A stretch of DNA of 30,629 nucleotides, taken from CAYHDN01 sp964355425 (lineage in GTDB: Bacteria > Patescibacteriota > UBA1384 > XYA2-FULL-43-10 > CAINNR01). Below the pieces are notes generated by a model. The model was given only the letters and a program-made list of their open reading frames with translations. It was not told the origin of the DNA and ran no database searches. The translations under genes were made by a program, and so were the position numbers. The stretch covers positions 1 to 30,629 of the forward strand of contig CAYHDN010000003.1 of assembly GCA_964355425.1 (NCBI GenBank). Reading direction: 5' to 3'. Below are positions 26,981 through 30,629 of this stretch, one piece after another. Within the stretch, counting starts at the first letter, position 1. Each line of letters opens with the position of its first letter.

Positions 26981-28900
26981 ATGGACATTTTTGGCAATTT
27001 CTCACATCTTTCTGGTGATCGCAAGAATCGTCGAATTGCGAAAAATGACGAGAGTGATTTTCGCTATCAAGACGCCACTATCGAAGGCCAGTCCAAAATT
27101 GAGGAGCCGGAGGAGAAAAAATCCTTTTCATATCTTCGAATTATTATTATTTTGGTTTTTATATTATTATCGGTCAAAGTCTTTTATCTCCAGGTTATTG
27201 GCGGCGGGGAGAGTAAGAGTTTAGCCGAGGGCAACCGCGTGCGGCCAAGAAGCATACTATCCAGCCGCGGTATAATTTCCGACTCTCATGGTGTCTGGTT
27301 GGCACGAAACAAACCAAGTTTTGCTCTGGGAGTTTATCCCTCCGATCTGCCGCGAAAATCCAAAGAACGAGACGATTTTTATCAGAAATTTTCGCAACTC
27401 TTGAGAATTAGTTCTGACGAAATCAAAGCGAAAGTAGAACGAAGCGGACTCTCGTCGATTGAATTAGTAATTATAAAACCGGACTTGCCGCGCGAAGAAG
27501 CCTTGTTATTGGAAGAAGAAACTGCCGGGATGCCGGGCGTGGTGATTGATAAACGGGCGATCCGTGAATACAAAAGTGATGCCGGTCTGGCTCATATTTT
27601 GGGCTATACTGGTATCGTTTCGCCCGAAGAGTTAAAAAACAATCCGCAATATTTGATGAGTGAGGAATATGGCAAGACTGGTATCGAACGGACCTATCAA
27701 TCTTTGTTTCGCGGCACTCCCGGTATCGAACAAGTTGAGGTCGATTCTCACGGCAAAATTATCAGAGTTTTAACTGATACGAGCAACCGCCAGCCGGAGG
27801 AGGGTTACAATTTGACCCTCTCTATAGATTTAGAACTACAAAGAAAAATGGTCGGGTTTCTTTCTGACGGCATAACCAAAGTTGGTGGCGACGTTCACTC
27901 TGGTGCCGCTGTCGCCATCAATCCTCAAACAGGCGCTGTTCTTGGGCTGGTTTCAGTCCCGTATTTTGACAATAATATTTTTGAGGGCAAAGTGGACGAT
28001 GAGCAGTATCAAAAGCTACTTGCCGATCCGTCATTGCCACTTTTGAATCGGGCGACCATGGGAACTTATCCGCCGGGGTCAATTATAAAAATTGTCATGG
28101 CAGCGGCGGGTTTGCAAGAGGGAGTGATTTCAAAATATACTTCGATTGAAACGCCGCCGGAGATCGCAATAGGCGAATGGAAGTTTCCTGACTGGAAGTG
28201 GCATACTGGCATCACCGACATCACTCGCGCCATCGCCGAATCAAATAACATTTTTTTCTACGCTCTTTCTGGCGGCTGGGATAAAATTAAGGGTTTGGGC
28301 ATTGACCGGATAGACAAATATCTAACTATGTTCGGTTTTGGCAACAAATCAGGCATCGACCTACCAACCGAAGCCGCCGGATTGGTGCCGAGCCCGGCCT
28401 GGAAGGAAAAATATAAAAAGGAAAACTGGTACATTGGCGATACTTATCATGTTGGAATTGGCCAGGGAGATTTACTAGTCACTCCGATGCAGATGGCCAA
28501 AGCTGTTTCAGCCGTTGCCAATGGCGGCCGATTGCTTACGCCGAAAATTGCAAAAGAAGCAACCGATACATCCGGCAAAGTCGTTCAGATGTTTCCAGCG
28601 AAGGTTGAGGCTGAAAACTTTATTTCGGTCGATAATATTGCTACAGTTCAAGAAGGGATGCGGCAGGCAGTATTGTCAGGTTCGGCCAAAACGCTGGCCG
28701 ATCTTCCGGTTTCCAGCGCGGCAAAAACTGGCACCGCCCAGTTTTTGGATAATCAAAAGACTCATGCTTGGTTTGAAGCCTACGCGCCATACGAAAATCC
28801 AGAGATTGCCGTCGTAGTTTTGGTTGAAGGCGGCGGCGGTGGCTACGAAGTCGCCGGACCAATTGCACATGATATTTTGAAATACTATTTTAGCCGCTGA
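26981..28900 (+). CDS. mrdA: Penicillin-binding protein 2 (peptidoglycan transpeptidase)
   Basis: A 639-residue class B PBP. Residues 1-48 are a long charged cytosolic tail. A membrane anchor lies at about 50-70. The PBP dimerization domain includes RPRSILSSRGIISD. The transpeptidase domain has SxxK at S367-K370 (GTYPPGSIIK), the SNN motif in IAESNNIFFY, and AAKTGTAQ (KTG). It crosslinks peptidoglycan during elongation together with RodA, which is not in this window. It closes the mreBCD cluster. Confidence 0.95.
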   Translation: MDIFGNFSHLSGDRKNRRIAKNDESDFRYQDATIEGQSKIEEPEEKKSFSYLRIIIILVFILLSVKVFYLQVIGGGESKSLAEGNRVRPRSILSSRGIISDSHGVWLARNKPSFALGVYPSDLPRKSKERDDFYQKFSQLLRISSDEIKAKVERSGLSSIELVIIKPDLPREEALLLEEETAGMPGVVIDKRAIREYKSDAGLAHILGYTGIVSPEELKNNPQYLMSEEYGKTGIERTYQSLFRGTPGIEQVEVDSHGKIIRVLTDTSNRQPEEGYNLTLSIDLELQRKMVGFLSDGITKVGGDVHSGAAVAINPQTGAVLGLVSVPYFDNNIFEGKVDDEQYQKLLADPSLPLLNRATMGTYPPGSIIKIVMAAAGLQEGVISKYTSIETPPEIAIGEWKFPDWKWHTGITDITRAIAESNNIFFYALSGGWDKIKGLGIDRIDKYLTMFGFGNKSGIDLPTEAAGLVPSPAWKEKYKKENWYIGDTYHVGIGQGDLLVTPMQMAKAVSAVANGGRLLTPKIAKEATDTSGKVVQMFPAKVEAENFISVDNIATVQEGMRQAVLSGSAKTLADLPVSSAAKTGTAQFLDNQKTHAWFEAYAPYENPEIAVVVLVEGGGGGYEVAGPIAHDILKYYFSR

Positions 28901-28937
28901 AGTATTGACCCTAAACCACGTCGGGTTCAGGCTGGGC

Positions 28938-28966
28938 TTGACATCTTTTTTGGAATATAATACTAT
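28938..28966 (+). promoter_or_regulatory. Likely greA promoter
   Basis: TTGACA (28938-28943) with 17 bases to TACTAT (28961-28966). A small hairpin TCCC-GACG-GGGA followed by six T (about 29001-29018) lies in the leader before the ATG, a possible attenuator. Confidence 0.55.
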
Positions 28967-29033
28967 TATGTGGTATAAAATATAATTTTTTGGATTATTT
29001 CCCGACGGGGGATTTTTTAAAACCATCACTATT

Positions 29034-29495
29034 ATGGGAGAAGAAATTATTTTGACAACAGAGGGTAGAGTTAAGCTCGAGGCAGAACTTAAGAAACTCA
29101 AAAATGAGGATCTTAAGGATATCGCCGAGCAGATTAAATCTGCTCGTGAACTTGGCGATCTGTCGGAAAATGCCGATTATCATCAAGCGCGGGAAAAGCA
29201 GGCTTTTGTCGCCGGCAGAGTTGCCGAAATCGAATACAAACTTTCTCATGCCAGGATGGCCGATAAGAATGGCAGCGCTGGAATTGTTGGAATTGGCTCG
29301 CGAGTGATTTTAAAGTCTGCCGATGGTGATGAAGAATATAATATTGTTGGTGCGACAGAGGCCGATCCACTTTCTGGCAAGATTTCTGTTTCCTCGCCAA
29401 TTGCCAAAGCAATTATCGGCCATAAAGTCGGAGATATTGTCGAAGTTGAAACTCCGGCAGGGGAAATGGAGTTTACGATAGTGAAGATATCATAG
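29034..29495 (+). CDS. greA: Transcription elongation factor GreA
   Basis: A 153-residue protein. The N-terminal coiled coil (about 1-75) includes EIILTTEGRVKLEAELKKLK and the tip ARELGDLSENADYHQAREKQ, with the acidic D-x-x-E residues that stimulate transcript cleavage. The C-terminal FKBP-like domain includes ADPLSGKISVSSPIAKAIIG and HKVGDIVEVETPAGEMEFTI. GreA rescues backtracked RNA polymerase. The length is normal. Confidence 0.97.
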   Translation: MGEEIILTTEGRVKLEAELKKLKNEDLKDIAEQIKSARELGDLSENADYHQAREKQAFVAGRVAEIEYKLSHARMADKNGSAGIVGIGSRVILKSADGDEEYNIVGATEADPLSGKISVSSPIAKAIIGHKVGDIVEVETPAGEMEFTIVKIS

Positions 29496-29640
29496 TCGAA
29501 AGTCTATCCGTCTAGGCTTAATCTAGCCGAGACTGATAAAGTCCCGCCGGGCAGAGCCCTCTGGGCGGAGCCATAAAGTCGAAAGTGCTAGGGGGAAAAT
29601 CCACTTTGATCCAAGAGGCGGGTTTTTTTAGTTGACTAAT
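29494..29640. repeat. Repeat-rich downstream region of greA with hairpins
   Basis: It contains AGTCGAAAGTC twice (29495 and 29577 areas), the hairpin GTCTAGGCTTAATCTAGCCGAGAC (29509-29532), CCCGCC/GGGCGG, and a GAGGCGGGTTTTTTT end (about 29615-29631) that may terminate greA. The first hairpin is the reverse complement of the one inside the solute-binding protein gene at 6051-6074. Confidence 0.6.
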
Positions 29641-29710
29641 TTGTAAGGTGCTCAATTTATGTAAGATATTCAATGATCATTGATAATCGCACATATTTTT
29701 TGTTTAGTAT

Positions 29711-29742
29711 AAAGAAAAGGGATTGGCGCGGTGCCGAATCCC
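29711..29742 (-). terminator. Terminator of the two-repeat orphan
   Basis: On the minus strand GGGATT-C-GGC, ACCGC loop, GCC-AATCCC is followed by TTTTCTTT, 15 bases after the stop. Confidence 0.8.
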
Positions 29743-29756
29743 TGGTTGGCGGAAGA

Positions 29757-30017
29757 TCATCGCCTCTTTTTCCTCGGCTGTCTCGGCAGCCGGGTCATCG
29801 CCGACCGTTGAGTACAGAGTTGTTCGACTGTGCGTTTCGACATCTTGAGCGCACCGGATGGCACACGGGTTGACAGGTCAACTGCCTTGTTGTCTGTTGG
29901 ACGGATCATTTCCGACCGAAGCCCGCATGTGCGTCGCAAGGCGTCATCGGACAGCCTGAAAGCTCCAGATGGCTTGCGTTTGCCCAGCTTGATGACGACT
30001 TTATCGCTCAACATCAT
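29757..30017 (-). CDS. Basic orphan protein made of two internal repeats
   Basis: An 86-residue basic protein. Two copies of one unit are plain: PSGAFRLSDDALRRTCGLRS then EMIRP (about 16-41), and PSGALKMSKRTVEQLCTQRS then AMTRL (about 52-77). Shared positions are PSGA, S, C, RS, M and R. The tail is PRQPRKKRR. The pattern suggests two copies of a small helix-rich, perhaps nucleic-acid-binding unit; I do not know the family. Either ATG of the ATGATG pair (30017 or 30014) can serve, with GGAGGTGACG upstream. Its own promoter and terminator make it a single-gene unit with GC-rich codons. Confidence 0.75.
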   Translation of the reverse strand: MMLSDKVVIKLGKRKPSGAFRLSDDALRRTCGLRSEMIRPTDNKAVDLSTRVPSGALKMSKRTVEQLCTQRSAMTRLPRQPRKKRR

Positions 30018-30036
30018 CGTCACCTCCTCAATATAG

Positions 30037-30065
30037 AATTTAGCAAACAATAGATAATTTGCCAA
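30037..30065 (-). promoter_or_regulatory. Promoter of the two-repeat orphan
   Basis: On the minus strand the -35 TTGGCA (30060-30065), a 17-base spacer and -10 TAAATT (30037-30042). Confidence 0.6.
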
Positions 30066-30108
30066 GTGTTCGGGTTTTGTTCTATACTGGGAGAAAGCGG
30101 AAGATAAA

Positions 30109-30185
30109 CTCTCACAGATTTTGTTTCACAGATAAACACTGATAAATCGAATCTGTGCAAATCTGTGATGTAATATCTGTGGTAG
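30109..30185. repeat. CACAGAT/ATCTGTG intergenic repeat
   Basis: Three CACAGAT-like units on the left face three ATCTGTG units on the right, forming a long inverted repeat. It is the same family as 8239-8275. No clear promoter for the polymerase gene is visible in or after it. Confidence 0.65.
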
Positions 30186-30258
30186 TTTTTACTTCATTAT
30201 TTTTTCTACAATGAACATCACCCAAAAACCCAAAGACTTTCAAACCCTCTTCCTCTAA

Positions 30259-30629
30259 ATGAATTCGTTTTTTGCGTCGGTTGAACAGCAGGTTCAGCCA
30301 ACTTTGCGCGGGGTACCTGTTGGTGTTGCGCCATATGTCGGCGGTAGTGGTTGTATCATCGCCGCCTCGCGCGAGGCGAAGAATCTCGGCATCAAGACCG
30401 GTTGCCTAGTCAAAGAGGCGAGAAGGATATATCGCGATATAAAAATTATCGAATCGCGGCCGGCACTTTATATGATCTATCACAAAGAAATAAAAAAAGT
30501 CATCGAAAGTTTTACGCCGCATTATCAGGTGCTTTCAGTTGATGAGTTTCTGATCAACTTGACATCACACGAGCAAAATTATGCCGCTGCAGAAAAATTA
30601 GGGCAGGCGATAAAGGACAAAATCCGTTC
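30259..30629 (+). CDS. Y-family DNA polymerase, 5' part, first catalytic Asp replaced by a stop
   Basis: The frame runs off the window end. MNSFFASVEQQVQPTLRGVP matches the start of the palm domain of DinB/ImpB-type polymerases, and LSVDEFLINLT holds the second acidic motif. In the family MNSFFASVEQ is preceded by (H/F)(I/L)D, and that Asp binds a metal. Here the same frame reads upstream from ATG 30211 as MNITQKPKDFQTLFL, then TAA (30256-30258), then MNSFF. The TAA sits exactly at the Asp codon. Starting at ATG 30259 would give an enzyme without this Asp, so it is probably inactive or a pseudogene. Confidence 0.75.
   Translation, partial: MNSFFASVEQQVQPTLRGVPVGVAPYVGGSGCIIAASREAKNLGIKTGCLVKEARRIYRDIKIIESRPALYMIYHKEIKKVIESFTPHYQVLSVDEFLINLTSHEQNYAAAEKLGQAIKDKIR

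Noticed and set aside
29673..29873. Plus-strand frame of 66 codons near 29.7 kb
   Set aside because: It lies opposite the terminator and end of the minus-strand orphan, which has a promoter, ribosome-binding site and terminator.
1..30629. CRISPR array
   Set aside because: The repeats present are hairpins of many families without regular spacing or unique spacers of similar length; no cas genes.
1..30629. Recoded UGA (Gracilibacteria-type code)
   Set aside because: Conserved proteins end at TGA where expected and have no internal TGA.

Overview
The window is a gene-dense bacterial stretch of roughly 42% GC by eye. It reads with the standard code and uses TGA only as a stop. Small proteins, a minimal alanyl-tRNA synthetase, solo genes between tRNAs, a group I intron in a tRNA and many kinds of intergenic hairpin repeat suggest a Patescibacteria (Candidate Phyla Radiation) genome. 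That is inference: there is no rRNA here to prove it. Two N runs (7960-7969, 11628-11727) mark scaffold joins, and in both cases the flanking bases overlap, so both look like assembly artefacts.

Layout. 1-2750: 3' end of miaA, comM/yifB, a small membrane protein and tRNA-Gly. 2800-7800: a tRNA-rich, insertion-rich zone. It holds a YqeG-type HAD phosphatase, a tRNA-Cys lying inside a broken tRNA-Cys, an HTH/LAGLIDADG-like protein, a tRNA-Phe split by a 218-nt group I intron, secG, a peptide-type solute-binding protein, a tRNA-Leu(CAG) inside a broken tRNA-Leu, a Cys/His-rich orphan, tRNA-Leu(GAG) and tRNA-Val. 7816-11152: a membrane protein, ribosomal protein S1, a degenerate metallo-beta-lactamase-fold protein and a DHH phosphoesterase. 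11172-13700: an accessory island with a 5' tRNA-Leu fragment, a GIY-YIG nuclease running into tRNA-Leu(TAA), a BRO-N gene broken by a second GIY-YIG gene that is bounded by inverted repeats, and a stand-alone FtsK-type ATPase. 13794-29495: mostly core genes (lytic transglycosylase, alaS, FtsA/PilM-like actin fold, NYN nuclease, large membrane-anchored protein, ruvX, mltG, ABC exporter, mreB-mreC-mreD-mrdA, greA). 29757-30629: a two-repeat orphan protein and the 5' end of a Y-family DNA polymerase whose first catalytic Asp position is a TAA codon.

Function. The core genes centre on cell-wall growth and shape (MreBCD, PBP2, MltG, SLT transglycosylase, FtsA-like), translation (S1, AlaRS, tRNAs, MiaA), secretion (SecG) and nucleic-acid upkeep (ComM, RuvX, DHH, NYN, GreA). 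The accessory signal is concentrated at tRNA genes: anticodon loops are hit by an intron or by insertions that carry an intact tRNA of the same type, nuclease genes abut or overlap tRNA 5' ends, and a 44-nt double-hairpin follows two tRNAs and recreates their GCACCA end. Short hairpin repeats of several families also occur in frame inside conserved proteins (MiaA, S1, the solute-binding protein, the large anchored protein).

A second theme is a set of four isolated orphan or solo genes (2808-3368, 7009-7401, 16527-16697, 29757-30017), each with a 17-nt-spaced sigma70-type promoter, a strong Shine-Dalgarno and its own terminator. They differ from the core genes, several of which have weak or no ribosome-binding site, and two of which appear to be leaderless.
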